A stretch of 19,226 nt of DNA from CAZRGV01 sp964599655 (GTDB lineage: Bacteria > Planctomycetota > Planctomycetia > Isosphaerales > Isosphaeraceae), in the NCBI GenBank assembly GCA_964599655.1, contig CAZRGV010000120.1:1-19226 (forward strand). The letters are read 5' to 3'. Of the stretch, positions 1 to 8,345 are shown piece by piece. Under the pieces are notes generated by a model. That model was not told the DNA's origin, ran no database searches, and saw only the letters and a program-made list of their open reading frames with translations. The translations under genes and the position numbers were made by a program. The number at the start of each line of letters is the position of its first letter. Within the stretch, counting starts at the first letter, position 1.

Positions 1-3000
1 GAGACGTTTCCCGGCGGCTCCGAGGACGCGTCGCTTTCGAGCCTCCATCGGCTGATTCAGTGTTTCGACTACGGGCCGAAACCCGGCGGCCTCATGATCA
101 GGACCGAGCGTCTCCAGCCGGTCCCATCCGATGGTGTGATTCAGGAGGCCGTGCTCGACACCGACGCATCGCCCGAGGGACCTTGCCTACACCGGCTGAC
201 CCTGACAATCGCCCCAGCCTCCGCGCGGTCGATCGAAGTGACTCTGCCCGACGGATCGACGCTTCAACGCGCCAATCGCGATGGTGAGCCCGTGGTCCCC
301 TCCCGGCTCGGATCTGCTCTGACATTCTCGCTCGGCTCGCCCGGCTCGAGTAAGCCGACACTGGAACTGGTCCTCGACTATCTGACCGATCGTGAGCGCG
401 CCGCGGCTTCCCGCGACCAAAATGCCTATTGGCCCAGGTTCTCGATGCCCTGCCTGGCGAGTTCCTGGAACGTCTCGAGCCCCACACCCTGGACGATCGA
501 ATCCGCCCCATCGCCGATGATCGTCGCCGAGCCGGTCGCCTCGCCGTCGTGGTCGCGGCGGCTTTTCGGCCGATGGCCCGACCTGATTCCCTCGAAGCGC
601 CCTAGCTTCGCGGCTGAAATGCGAAAGGATCTCGACCAGCGGGTTCTCGCGATCGGTCCCATCGAGCCGACGCTTGGCGACTGGCTGACCCGGCTCGACG
701 CGGGGTCCTGGCCCCTTGTTGTTGATCGCGTCGCGCTGGCCTCGGTGGGCCTCGGACCACGATCCAGGCCGATCGCGGCTGTCGGTCCCTTGCCCAAGGA
801 ACAAGGCGCGGCGGCCAAGGTTCTGCAAGCGTTCGGCCTGTACGCGGTTCCCATGGACGGCTTGCTCCTGATTACGATTGCCGAGGAGGCCCCTGACCGA
901 TCCGGCGGACCGTTCTCGCAGCCGGGAGGCCGGGACGCGTGGGTCGCCTCTCTTCGCGACGCCGCCACGCGAGGCTACGACACGACCGATCGCTTTCTCT
1001 CGGTGGCGCAGTGGCGACGGGAAGCGACCGCCGAGACGCGGGAGTCGTTGGCGAGCCCCGCGACCTCTCACTGGGAGCGCCGCCGGCATTTCGAGCAGCT
1101 TGGTGCCCCGCCCTCTCTTCCGAACGGCCTCCCGCTCGTCGACTCGAAATCCGAGAACGCCCTCGCGTGGGTGGTTGGACTGGCGCTGGTCACCCTCGGT
1201 CTCGCGACTCGTCGGCTGCTGGCCCCGCGTTGGCGGCTTCTCCTCGTGTCGATCGTTCTCTCGACCGGACTCATGGCCGTGGTCTGGAGTGACGGTCGTG
1301 CCGCCCCCCTCGCGGTTGGTACCATCTGCGGCAGTCTGGCGGTTCTCGGCATCTGGCTGGGAAGTCGCTTGCGGCCCGAGCCGATCGCCCGAAACGTCTC
1401 CTCGTCACGTTCCTCGCCGGTCCGCGAGGCCCTTCGCGCGGGATCGACGATGGGCCTGCTGCTGATCCTGGTTTTGCCCCGGTCTGTTTGTCCGCGAATC
1501 GTTGCCCAGGAGCCCGAGCCACCGCCGGCGATCCTGGCGATTTTCCCCTACGATGAGGTGCCCGATCCGATCACGCCAGGCCCGAAGGTCATCCTTCTGC
1601 TCCGCGATTACGAACGACTCGCGAGGCTCGCTCGCCCCGTGCCCAACGCTCCGGAGTCCTTCCTCGGTGTTCTCAGCGCTCGACACGTGGTTCGCGACGG
1701 TGATCCGGGAACCGTCGTGATGGAAAGTCACTATGACCTCGTCCTGGATGGCAAGGGTTCCGCTGACTGGCACTGGCCAGTCGGCCCGTCGCGCGATATT
1801 TCCGCCACGCTCGACAACCAGTGGGCCCCGATCTCGATCGAGGCCGACGGTCAGACGGCCCGCGTCCGAGTGGCGGGAGAAGGCCGACACGCCCTGAAGG
1901 TCCGCTGCGCCGTGCCACTTGATCCACGCGGCCGGGCGCGAGCCAGCGTCCCCAAAGTGGCGTCGTCGTTGCTCCAGATCGAGCCTCCCCTCACGGCTCC
2001 GAATGTAGAGTGCCCCGGTGCCCTGGGCGGCGTCGTCTCGCGAGAAAACGGCCTGACCATTGCGCTTGGCCCGGTGGAACATGTTGATCTGCGATGGAAT
2101 TCCGGGGACCGCTCACGTCGCGACGAGGTGGGCGATGTCGAGGGCCTGATTCTCTGGGATCTCGAACCGTCCGGTGATCGCGTTCGGGTCCGGCTCAGCG
2201 TTCGTCAGCCCGATGGACTGACGAGGCTCCGGCTCCGCCTCGATCCCGGGATGTTCGTCCGATCCGCGTCGTTTCCAGGCTGGGACGACGCCACCTGGGA
2301 AGGAACGCCCAGCGAGCCGGTCTGGTCGGCGCCGATCGTTTCTCCCCTCGCCGAGGGCGAGATCGTGACACTCGAGCTCTGGCGGCCTTTGCCCGAGTCG
2401 TCACTCCTCGTCCGAAAGCCGCGACCGGTCCCCCGCGTCGAACCGATCCGGGTCGCCCGCTACAGCGGCCTGGTCGCCCTCCGGGCGCCTGACGGTTGGT
2501 CCACCGAAATCCTGCCCGAACCGATCGCGAACCCGTTGATCGAGGATATGTTCCTTCGTGCCTGGGGTCCGTTGCCGGAAGGTCCCACGAGCCTGGTCGG
2601 GGCGGTGAGCTGGCTCGAAGCTCGAGGCCTGGAGGCGCTGGCCGGACCATCCTCCTCGGGACGCAAGGTTCGACCCCGGTTGCACGTTGACATCGCTCCC
2701 GGCCGCTTGAACGTCAGCGCCGAGGCCCGATTCGAAGACCCGACCGGACGGACCCATGAGCTCGACGCGATCATTCCGCCCGCGCTCCAGATTGACCACA
2801 TCGAGGCGGAGGGCCTGACCGACTGGAGCCGGCCGAACGCCGATCGACTTCGGCTGCGGTTCGACGGTCCGGATTGGACTATCAAGACGTTTCGCCTCAA
2901 CGGCTGGATTCCTGTCGGAACCTCGCCGATGGGGAACGAACTCTCCGCGAGGGAACTGACGGTTCCCTGGCTGCACTGGCAGCGCGTGGAGCTCGAGCCC

Positions 3001-4791
3001 GGCCTGTTGACGATCTCCGCACCCCCGTCCGTTCCGCTCGGCCTCGAGGATCGCCCCGGCCTCACCCCGTTGAAGGGAGCCGATCTCGACCTGAAGGAAG
3101 TGACCACCCTCCGAGCCGCCTATCGCGTGGATCGTTCGGAGGACCTTGGGGTTCTCCGCTGGATGCCCGACATTCCTAGGGCCAGTGTCTCGGTTTTCAG
3201 CCAGTTGACCATCCATCCCCAATCGGCCGACTGGGTGGCCACGGCCCGCTACGAGGTCGCTGGCGGGGCGTATCGCTCGATTAAGCTGGAGATCCCGACT
3301 GAGTGGGCCGACTCGGCCCGGGTGGAGGTCGGTTCCGGCCGCGCGGACGTCCGGTTCGAGAAAAACGGAGCCAAGACGATCCTGAACATTCTGCTCGATC
3401 CACCCGCCTGGGCGTCGCAGCAGGTGGTCCTTCGCGCGACCCGCCCGTTTTCGACGAAGGGAATCGCGTTTCCCGACCTCGTGCCTCTGGGCTACGGCCG
3501 GGTCGATACGTTCCTGGCGCTCGTCGACCTCTCCGGGCAATCCCTGGTGGCCGAGGGCTCCGCGGGCCTCCAGCCCGTCGAGCCGGGGCGGTTCGACGCC
3601 TCGAGCCTCCCCGTGCCGGACGCGCCCGAACGCAAGGTTTACCACGTGCTCCGAGACGAGTGGTCGCTCCAGATTCAGCTCCCCGCGGACCTCGCCACCG
3701 GCCAGAATGGCGAGGCCGCGTCGTTGGTAAGCCTCCTCGACATCGTCGGCGCCATCGACCAGCAAAGGCGCTTCTGGGGCCAGGCGAGGTTCGAGTTGAA
3801 ACCCGGCGCGGGGCCGTTGCTCACCGTCCTCCTACCCGCCGGTTCCGAGCCCTTGGCGGCCTCGGTCGATAATCTGCCGGTCCGCCCTATGCGCGAAAAA
3901 AATGGACACGTACTAATTCCACTCGGGGACGCGCCGGCGAGCAGGGTCGTTCTCGCCTGGACGGGCCCCGTGCTGGAGGGGAAAAACAAACCCGAAAGCG
4001 GTTCGATCCCCTTGCCGTCGATCCCAGAAGGGCGGGTACCCACCCTCCTGTCGATCCACACGCCCGAAGGTGTTCGAATCGAACCGCGGGACGACTCCTT
4101 GATCGAGTCTCCTGGCGATCTCATCGAGGTCGAACGCGCCGAGGAGCTTGGCCGACGGATCCTCGACCGCATCAGCCGCTTCGATCGCGGTTCTTCGAGA
4201 GAACGCGCGGCCTTGCTGGCGTTGCTGGTTCAATACGAGCTCCAGATGCGGTCGGCGAGGCGCATGGCGCAGGGGCTTAGCGCGAGTCAATCGTCGTGGT
4301 CCTCCGACGTGCACGTGGGAGTGCTTTCGAGGCTACGCGCCGGCCAGGACGCTCTCGCGACCGCCCTTCGCGACGCCGGCCTCGAGGAATTCGCTCGATC
4401 GGCCGAGGCCAGGGTCGGCCTCCAAGCTGAGGATCCACTTCGCGTCCTGCCCGAGGTCTGGGACCCGGTTCGAGTCCCTCGAATCCGGCGAATCGGACGC
4501 CCCTCCTATTTCCGAGGCGCTAGTCCCTCCGATCCGGAGACGCCGTCGATCGCCTGGGTCGAGGATCCCGCCCCCTCCTTTTGGCGACGCCCCGAAGTTT
4601 TGATGGTGCTCGGCGTCTCGGTTCTCCTGACGATCCTCGTGCAAGTCGCCGCTTCGTGGAATGCCCACCCTCGGCTCTTGGCACTCCTGACGCTTGCCTT
4701 GGTGGCGCCGACCGTCTTGCTCGGCGTTCCCGCCTCCATGCTGCTTGCCTGGTTCGGGATGGTTGGCCTCGGATTTTTCTTCGGCCGTTGA
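1..4791 (+). CDS. Giant membrane-anchored beta-rich planctomycete protein, 5' partial, function unknown
   Basis: The frame is open from the first base of the window, so the ATG at 94 is probably internal and the gene starts upstream; at least 1596 residues are visible. A soluble N-terminal part is followed by hydrophobic segments at about 1159-1220, 1231-1287 and 1300-1365, then a signal-like hydrophobic stretch at about 1440-1490 ending before QEPEP. A roughly 1000-residue region rich in beta-type sequence (many alternating hydrophobic residues, W, P and G) runs to about 4560. Two more hydrophobic stretches lie at about 4588-4660 and 4669-4785, and the protein ends FFFGR. The segment FPYDE...KVILLLRDYERL (about 1541-1620) resembles a recurring motif that I recall from large uncharacterised planctomycete envelope proteins; this is memory, not a search. 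The topology suggests an inner-membrane protein with a large extracytoplasmic domain. No catalytic motif was recognised. Function is unknown; that it is coding is very secure. Confidence 0.9.
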   Translation, partial: ETFPGGSEDASLSSLHRLIQCFDYGPKPGGLMIRTERLQPVPSDGVIQEAVLDTDASPEGPCLHRLTLTIAPASARSIEVTLPDGSTLQRANRDGEPVVPSRLGSALTFSLGSPGSSKPTLELVLDYLTDRERAAASRDQNAYWPRFSMPCLASSWNVSSPTPWTIESAPSPMIVAEPVASPSWSRRLFGRWPDLIPSKRPSFAAEMRKDLDQRVLAIGPIEPTLGDWLTRLDAGSWPLVVDRVALASVGLGPRSRPIAAVGPLPKEQGAAAKVLQAFGLYAVPMDGLLLITIAEEAPDRSGGPFSQPGGRDAWVASLRDAATRGYDTTDRFLSVAQWRREATAETRESLASPATSHWERRRHFEQLGAPPSLPNGLPLVDSKSENALAWVVGLALVTLGLATRRLLAPRWRLLLVSIVLSTGLMAVVWSDGRAAPLAVGTICGSLAVLGIWLGSRLRPEPIARNVSSSRSSPVREALRAGSTMGLLLILVLPRSVCPRIVAQEPEPPPAILAIFPYDEVPDPITPGPKVILLLRDYERLARLARPVPNAPESFLGVLSARHVVRDGDPGTVVMESHYDLVLDGKGSADWHWPVGPSRDISATLDNQWAPISIEADGQTARVRVAGEGRHALKVRCAVPLDPRGRARASVPKVASSLLQIEPPLTAPNVECPGALGGVVSRENGLTIALGPVEHVDLRWNSGDRSRRDEVGDVEGLILWDLEPSGDRVRVRLSVRQPDGLTRLRLRLDPGMFVRSASFPGWDDATWEGTPSEPVWSAPIVSPLAEGEIVTLELWRPLPESSLLVRKPRPVPRVEPIRVARYSGLVALRAPDGWSTEILPEPIANPLIEDMFLRAWGPLPEGPTSLVGAVSWLEARGLEALAGPSSSGRKVRPRLHVDIAPGRLNVSAEARFEDPTGRTHELDAIIPPALQIDHIEAEGLTDWSRPNADRLRLRFDGPDWTIKTFRLNGWIPVGTSPMGNELSARELTVPWLHWQRVELEPGLLTISAPPSVPLGLEDRPGLTPLKGADLDLKEVTTLRAAYRVDRSEDLGVLRWMPDIPRASVSVFSQLTIHPQSADWVATARYEVAGGAYRSIKLEIPTEWADSARVEVGSGRADVRFEKNGAKTILNILLDPPAWASQQVVLRATRPFSTKGIAFPDLVPLGYGRVDTFLALVDLSGQSLVAEGSAGLQPVEPGRFDASSLPVPDAPERKVYHVLRDEWSLQIQLPADLATGQNGEAASLVSLLDIVGAIDQQRRFWGQARFELKPGAGPLLTVLLPAGSEPLAASVDNLPVRPMREKNGHVLIPLGDAPASRVVLAWTGPVLEGKNKPESGSIPLPSIPEGRVPTLLSIHTPEGVRIEPRDDSLIESPGDLIEVERAEELGRRILDRISRFDRGSSRERAALLALLVQYELQMRSARRMAQGLSASQSSWSSDVHVGVLSRLRAGQDALATALRDAGLEEFARSAEARVGLQAEDPLRVLPEVWDPVRVPRIRRIGRPSYFRGASPSDPETPSIAWVEDPAPSFWRRPEVLMVLGVSVLLTILVQVAASWNAHPRLLALLTLALVAPTVLLGVPASMLLAWFGMVGLGFFFGR

Positions 4792-4824
4792 GCGTCGTCT
4801 GCGGCCCTGGCTCCAGAACGCCGA

Positions 4825-4856
4825 GGGCCACCGTCGAGGCACTTCGACGGCGGCCC
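4825..4856. terminator. Hairpin between convergent genes, possible bidirectional terminator
   Basis: The arms GGGCCaCCGTCGA (4825-4837) and TCGACGGcGGCCC (4844-4856) pair as 7 bp plus 5 bp around one A/C mismatch, with a 6-nt loop (GGCACT). The hairpin sits in the 99-nt gap between the plus-strand giant gene (stop at 4791) and the minus-strand DUF1501 gene (stop at 4891), where a shared terminator would be expected. There is no T-tract on either side, so it is not a canonical intrinsic terminator; it could instead block or process the 3' ends of both mRNAs. Confidence 0.5.
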
Positions 4857-4890
4857 CTGAAGGTTTCGCGAATTCGGAAAGCGGAGCCGA

Positions 4891-6171
4891 TCAGAAGAGT
4901 TCCTTGAGCGGCTGTCCGCCGTCGACGACCTTGACCGGTCGGCCGTTGGGCGTCGTGTACTGCGTGGCGACGTCGATGCCCATCGCCTTGGTCATCGAGG
5001 CGATCAGGTCCATCACTCCCACCTCGCGGTCCACGATTTCAACGCCGTCTTTGTCGGTCGAGCCGACGAGTTGGCCGCCCTTCATCCCCGCGCCTCCCAT
5101 CACGACCGACCAGCTTCGAGGCCAGTGGTCTCGACCGCCGTTCTGGTTGATGCGGGGCGTCCGGCCGAACTCGCCCATCCAGACGATCAGCGTCTTGTCG
5201 AGCAGCCCCCGCTGTTGCAAGTCGGCGATCAGGGTCCCCATACCCTTGTCGAGCTGAGGCAGGTTGTTGCGCTTCAAAGTATCAAAGATGTTCTGATGAT
5301 TATCCCATCCGCCCAGCGAAACCTGGACGAAGGTCACTCCCATCTCGACCAGCCGGCGGGCCATCAGGCAACCCTGACCGAACGAGTTCCGGCCATACGC
5401 GTCTCGAACGGCGTCGGGCTCGTCGTCGAGACTGAACGCCTTGGTGTACTGAGAGTTCATCATCTTGACGGTCTTCAGGTAAACCGCCTTGTGGTCGGCG
5501 GTTGCCTGGCCTCGATTCTGCCCGCCGAAGCTGTCCTCCACCAGTCCGAGCATCTTCAGGCGGCGGTTCATCCGGTACGCCTCGACCGGCGGCCGAAGGT
5601 TGGCGATCGGCGAGGTCGGGTTCTGAATGTAGAAGGGCGCGTGGGTCATCCCCAGGAAGCCCGCCCCCTCACCCGGCGAGTTGATCGAGATGCAGTGGGG
5701 CAGGGGGAAGCCGTCTCCCGCCTTGTACCCCAGCTCGTACGAGCAGATCGACCCGAAGGCCGGATGCACGACGGTCGGATTTGGCGAATAACCCGTGTGC
5801 ATCATGTACGTGCCGCGATCGTGGTTTCCCTCGCGGGAATTCAACGAGCGGATAATATTCATGTGATGCATCTGCTTGGCGACGGTTGGCAGATGCTCGC
5901 AGATCTTGACGCCGGGGGCCGACGTGTCGATGGGGCGGAACTCGCCGCCGTTCTTCTCGCTCTCGGGCTTGAGGTCCCAGGTATCCATGTGGCTGGGGCC
6001 GCCCCCCATCCAGAGCATGATGCAGCTCTTGTTGCTCTTGCGGAGCGCTGCGCCCTGGGCCTGAAGAGCACCGATGAACTGCATGGCCGGAAGTGCCATG
6101 GCGGACGTCGCCATGTGCCCGAGGAAGTGGCGTCGAGACATTCCCTTGGGCGTGACCAGGTGGTCGAGCAT
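4891..6171 (-). CDS. DUF1501 family protein with Tat-like signal
   Basis: This 426-residue protein belongs to the DUF1501 family, distantly related to sulfatases/alkaline phosphatases and greatly expanded in planctomycetes. The N-terminus has SRRHFLG (residues 12-18) followed by a short hydrophobic stretch, which fits a twin-arginine export signal. Family landmarks visible are MGGGPSHMDTWDLKP (55-69), GGWDNH (287-292), GEFGRTP (333-339) and GRDHWP (346-351); the Asp and His residues in these are candidate metal ligands. The length is usual for the family. The start is supported by an AGGGGG about 10 nt upstream. It lies 91 nt downstream of a DUF1549 gene on the same strand, the standard planctomycete pairing. 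Biochemical function is not established; a role in handling sulfated or complex polysaccharides outside the cytoplasm is often proposed and is inference here. Confidence 0.93.
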   Translation of the reverse strand: MLDHLVTPKGMSRRHFLGHMATSAMALPAMQFIGALQAQGAALRKSNKSCIMLWMGGGPSHMDTWDLKPESEKNGGEFRPIDTSAPGVKICEHLPTVAKQMHHMNIIRSLNSREGNHDRGTYMMHTGYSPNPTVVHPAFGSICSYELGYKAGDGFPLPHCISINSPGEGAGFLGMTHAPFYIQNPTSPIANLRPPVEAYRMNRRLKMLGLVEDSFGGQNRGQATADHKAVYLKTVKMMNSQYTKAFSLDDEPDAVRDAYGRNSFGQGCLMARRLVEMGVTFVQVSLGGWDNHQNIFDTLKRNNLPQLDKGMGTLIADLQQRGLLDKTLIVWMGEFGRTPRINQNGGRDHWPRSWSVVMGGAGMKGGQLVGSTDKDGVEIVDREVGVMDLIASMTKAMGIDVATQYTTPNGRPVKVVDGGQPLKELF

Positions 6172-6214
6172 CGTTCGTAAACCCCCTTTTGCAAACCCCT
6201 CGGGCGGGCGACTC

Positions 6215-6255
6215 GATTCCGGCTGGGACCACTCATCTGAGCCCAGGACGGAATC
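6215..6255 (-). other. Intercistronic hairpin between DUF1549 and DUF1501
   Basis: The outer arms GATTCCG (6215-6221) and CGGAATC (6249-6255) form 7 bp, and the inner arms CTGGG (6223-6227) and CCCAG (6242-6246) form 5 bp, with small bulges between and a 14-nt loop. On the minus-strand transcript it begins 7 nt after the DUF1549 stop codon and ends about 43 nt before the DUF1501 start. It lacks a U-tract, so it more probably acts as an mRNA stability or processing element, or a partial terminator setting the ratio of the two products, than as a full terminator. Confidence 0.4.
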
Positions 6256-6262
6256 GCTGGAA

Positions 6263-7912
6263 TCAGTGAATCAGGACAAACTCGTTGGAATTCAAGAGGG
6301 CCCAGAACAGGTCTTCGATAACCTGGATGGTATCCGGGCTCGATCGCAGGAACGCCTCGGCCCGCCGAAGTTCGTTCGACGACGGGTAACGGCTCAAGGC
6401 GGCGAGGTAAAGGTCGTCGACCACGTAACGCAGTGGCGGCACCTTGCGCTGAAGGGTCGCCTGGTCGAGCACGTGCCGAAGGTAGCTGCCGGCCTGTCCG
6501 CCGGTGGCCTTCGACATCATCTCGCCATTCATCATCATCAAGGCTTGTGGAATCGTCCCCTGGAAGTTCGAGCTCTCGCCGGCCTCGTCGTTGGCGAAGG
6601 TCACGACGAACTGACGCATCCAGGCGTCTCGCTTCTTGTCCGACTCGCCCCCGCCGGCCTTGTGCGCCGATGTGGCGGTGATCAGACTATCGAAGAGCTG
6701 CTCGGGCTGCATCGGCTTCAGCTTCATGTGGCTGAAGAGCGTTTCGTCCTTCTCGTTCTGCTTGGTCATCACGCTCGAGAGCTGATAGGGCTCACTCAGG
6801 GTGATCCAGCGGATCAGGGCCTTGATGTCGTAGCCGCTCGCCTTGAAGTCGGCCGTCAGCTTGTCGAGCAGCTCGGGATGGCTGGGCGGGTTGTGGTCTC
6901 CAAAGTCATCGACGGGTTGCACGAAGCCCCGTCCCATGAAATGGCCCCACATGCGGTTTACGAACGCCCGGGCGAATTGGTCGTTCGACGGATCGGTGAT
7001 CAGCTTCGCCAGCTCGGTCCGACGATCGACGTCCATGCCCGAGCTGATCTTCCGGCCGTCGAGGTAGGTCGGAGGCACGACGCCGACCACCGCGTTCCGC
7101 TTTTCATAACGGGCCCACTCGTCCGTCGGCTCGTCGTAAACCTCGACGTAGTCATCCACCTCGGCGCCGCTGGCATCGACCTTTTTCACGTCTCGAGCCA
7201 TGGTCCCTCGGAAGAACGCGTTGATGCCCCAGAAGTCGGCCTGCTTCCAGTCGTTCGAGGGATGGTCGTGACACTGGGTGCACTGAATCTGCTGACCCAG
7301 GAAGATCCTCGTGGTGAACGAGGTCAGGTTCACTTTTTGATCCTGAAAATGCGCCAGCGGGAAATTGACGGCGCCATTCTCCTTGTTCGAGCCCTTCGAC
7401 GCGATCAGGTCAAAGGCGATCTTGTTCCAGGGCCTGTTCTCGCCGAACTGCCGGCGAAGCCAGGAGCCCAGCGCTTCCCGATCCACCCGGCGTTCCTGAG
7501 GCCGCCGTCCGACCAGCAGGTTCGAGTAAAGAATGCCGAAGTTCTTGGCGTAGTCGGGACTGGCCAGAAGATACTCGATCAGCTTGGCGCGCTTGCCCTT
7601 CTCCTTGCTATCCAGGAACGATCGGGCTTCCGCGACATTCGGAATCCGGCCCAGCAAGTCGAGGTAGGCCCGTCGAAGGAACTCCGCGTCGGTGCAAACC
7701 GGCGAGGGCTTGATCCCCGCGTCCTTCCAAGCCTCCTCGATCATCGTGTCAATATAGTCGAGGCGGTTCGCGCTCGAGGAAGAACCATCCGTTGAATTCG
7801 GCTCCTCCGCCCCGACAGCGGTTCCAAGGCCGAGGGCCAGGATCGCCATCGCCAAGGGCAACGAGAGCGTCCAGATCCGTCCGGATCGAAGTGCCAAGAA
7901 ACTGACTCTCAT
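6263..7912 (-). CDS. DUF1549/DUF1553 family secreted protein
   Basis: This 549-residue protein matches the planctomycete DUF1549-DUF1553 architecture. An N-terminal signal peptide (hydrophobic core about residues 13-33, cleavage plausible after AVGA) is followed by the DUF1549 part, with RRAYLDLLGRIP (80-91) and a CTQCHDHP motif (211-218). The DUF1553 part contains FVNRMWGHFMGRGFV and HPELLDKL near the middle, and the C-terminus contains LLNSNEFVLIH. The CxxCH is a heme-c attachment pattern, but it is a conserved family motif and no separate cytochrome domain is present, so heme binding is unproven. A strong Shine-Dalgarno (GGAGGAG) lies about 8 nt before the start. The gene is upstream of, and probably co-transcribed with, the DUF1501 gene. 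The pair is thought to act together in the cell envelope; the molecular activity is unknown. Confidence 0.93.
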   Translation of the reverse strand: MRVSFLALRSGRIWTLSLPLAMAILALGLGTAVGAEEPNSTDGSSSSANRLDYIDTMIEEAWKDAGIKPSPVCTDAEFLRRAYLDLLGRIPNVAEARSFLDSKEKGKRAKLIEYLLASPDYAKNFGILYSNLLVGRRPQERRVDREALGSWLRRQFGENRPWNKIAFDLIASKGSNKENGAVNFPLAHFQDQKVNLTSFTTRIFLGQQIQCTQCHDHPSNDWKQADFWGINAFFRGTMARDVKKVDASGAEVDDYVEVYDEPTDEWARYEKRNAVVGVVPPTYLDGRKISSGMDVDRRTELAKLITDPSNDQFARAFVNRMWGHFMGRGFVQPVDDFGDHNPPSHPELLDKLTADFKASGYDIKALIRWITLSEPYQLSSVMTKQNEKDETLFSHMKLKPMQPEQLFDSLITATSAHKAGGGESDKKRDAWMRQFVVTFANDEAGESSNFQGTIPQALMMMNGEMMSKATGGQAGSYLRHVLDQATLQRKVPPLRYVVDDLYLAALSRYPSSNELRRAEAFLRSSPDTIQVIEDLFWALLNSNEFVLIH

Positions 7913-7990
7913 GATCGAGCTCCTCCGAGTGGGTGGCTCGTTGCCTCGAAACTCGGACTGCCGCTTGACGTTAGGGAGAGGGTAACCTTC

Positions 7991-8020
7991 AACCTACGAC
8001 ACCAGACCGGCGTTCGTCAA
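7991..8020 (-). promoter_or_regulatory. Possible sigma70-like promoter for the DUF1549-DUF1501 operon
   Basis: On the minus strand a TTGACG (8015-8020) matches the -35 consensus at 5 of 6 positions. An 18-nt spacer leads to TAGGTT (7991-7996), a weak -10 with 3 of 6 matches. A start site near 7984 would leave a 5' leader of about 70 nt before the DUF1549 ATG. The weak -10 makes this tentative. Confidence 0.28.
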
Positions 8021-8144
8021 AGTGTTTTTGAGCGACATCACGAATTTTTGCGTGCATGGAGGGATAGGAAAGTGCAAGGAAGATACCACTTCCCTTGCGG
8101 AGTCTACGGCGCCGCGATTCGGTTGTGACGGCCGACGGAACAAC

Positions 8145-8156
8145 TTTTTCGAAAAA
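8145..8156. promoter_or_regulatory. AT-rich 12-bp perfect palindrome, possible operator
   Basis: TTTTTCGAAAAA is a perfect palindrome in a GC-rich setting, about 235 nt upstream of the DUF1549 start and about 190 nt after the ABC-transporter stop. Such a site could bind a dimeric regulator, but there is only one copy here and its distance from the putative promoter is large. Confidence 0.25.
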
Positions 8157-8185
8157 ACCTGTCGATGTCAGGCCGGGGACACCAA

Positions 8186-8225
8186 GAGTGCCGGCGCGAG
8201 GGAGGGAACTCGGGAGTGCCGGCGC
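8186..8225. repeat. Two-copy 12-bp direct repeat
   Basis: GAGTGCCGGCGC occurs at 8186-8197 and again at 8214-8225, a 28-nt period. It lies in the non-coding stretch between the ABC transporter and DUF1549. No further copies are seen nearby; a tandem regulator site or chance in GC-rich DNA are both possible. Confidence 0.4.
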
Positions 8226-8345
8226 CAGCAAGGGGGGAAATCGTACCTATCAATATCTTACAGGAAGACAACGCGGCCGGCCAGTCCCGGCTCATCGTGG
8301 ACGACGAGCGAGGATCGCCGACCGTCTCGTCTCTTCCGGCTGGAT

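Larger units (their letters stand above)
7913..8345. other. 433-nt intergenic region upstream of DUF1549, no convincing gene
   Basis: Both flanking genes are on the minus strand, so this region holds the end of the ABC-transporter transcript and the promoter of the DUF1549 operon. Short open frames occur on both strands but have unfavourable composition and no recognisable product. Visible structure includes an AT-rich palindrome at 8145-8156, a 12-bp direct repeat at 8186-8197 and 8214-8225, and a small GCCGG/CCGGC hairpin at 8276-8291. Confidence 0.6.

Noticed and set aside
2401..3765. Minus-strand open frame of 454 codons inside the giant protein gene
   Set aside because: Shadow frame; the plus-strand protein has membrane segments and coherent composition throughout.
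4468..4490. tRNA T-loop-like sequence GGTTCGAGTCC
   Set aside because: It lies inside the coding frame of the giant protein, the T-stem does not pair, and no D or anticodon arm fits upstream.
5071..6180. Plus-strand open frame of 369 codons opposite DUF1501
   Set aside because: Antisense shadow of a well-supported gene with no motif of its own.
7265..7282. CxxCH in DUF1549 as proof of a c-type cytochrome
   Set aside because: CTQCHDHP is a general feature of DUF1549 proteins, and no axial-ligand-bearing cytochrome domain is visible.
6074..7795. Long plus-strand open frame (573 codons) opposite DUF1549/DUF1501
   Set aside because: It lies antisense to two clear family members, has no recognisable domain, and long antisense frames are expected in GC-rich codon-biased genes.
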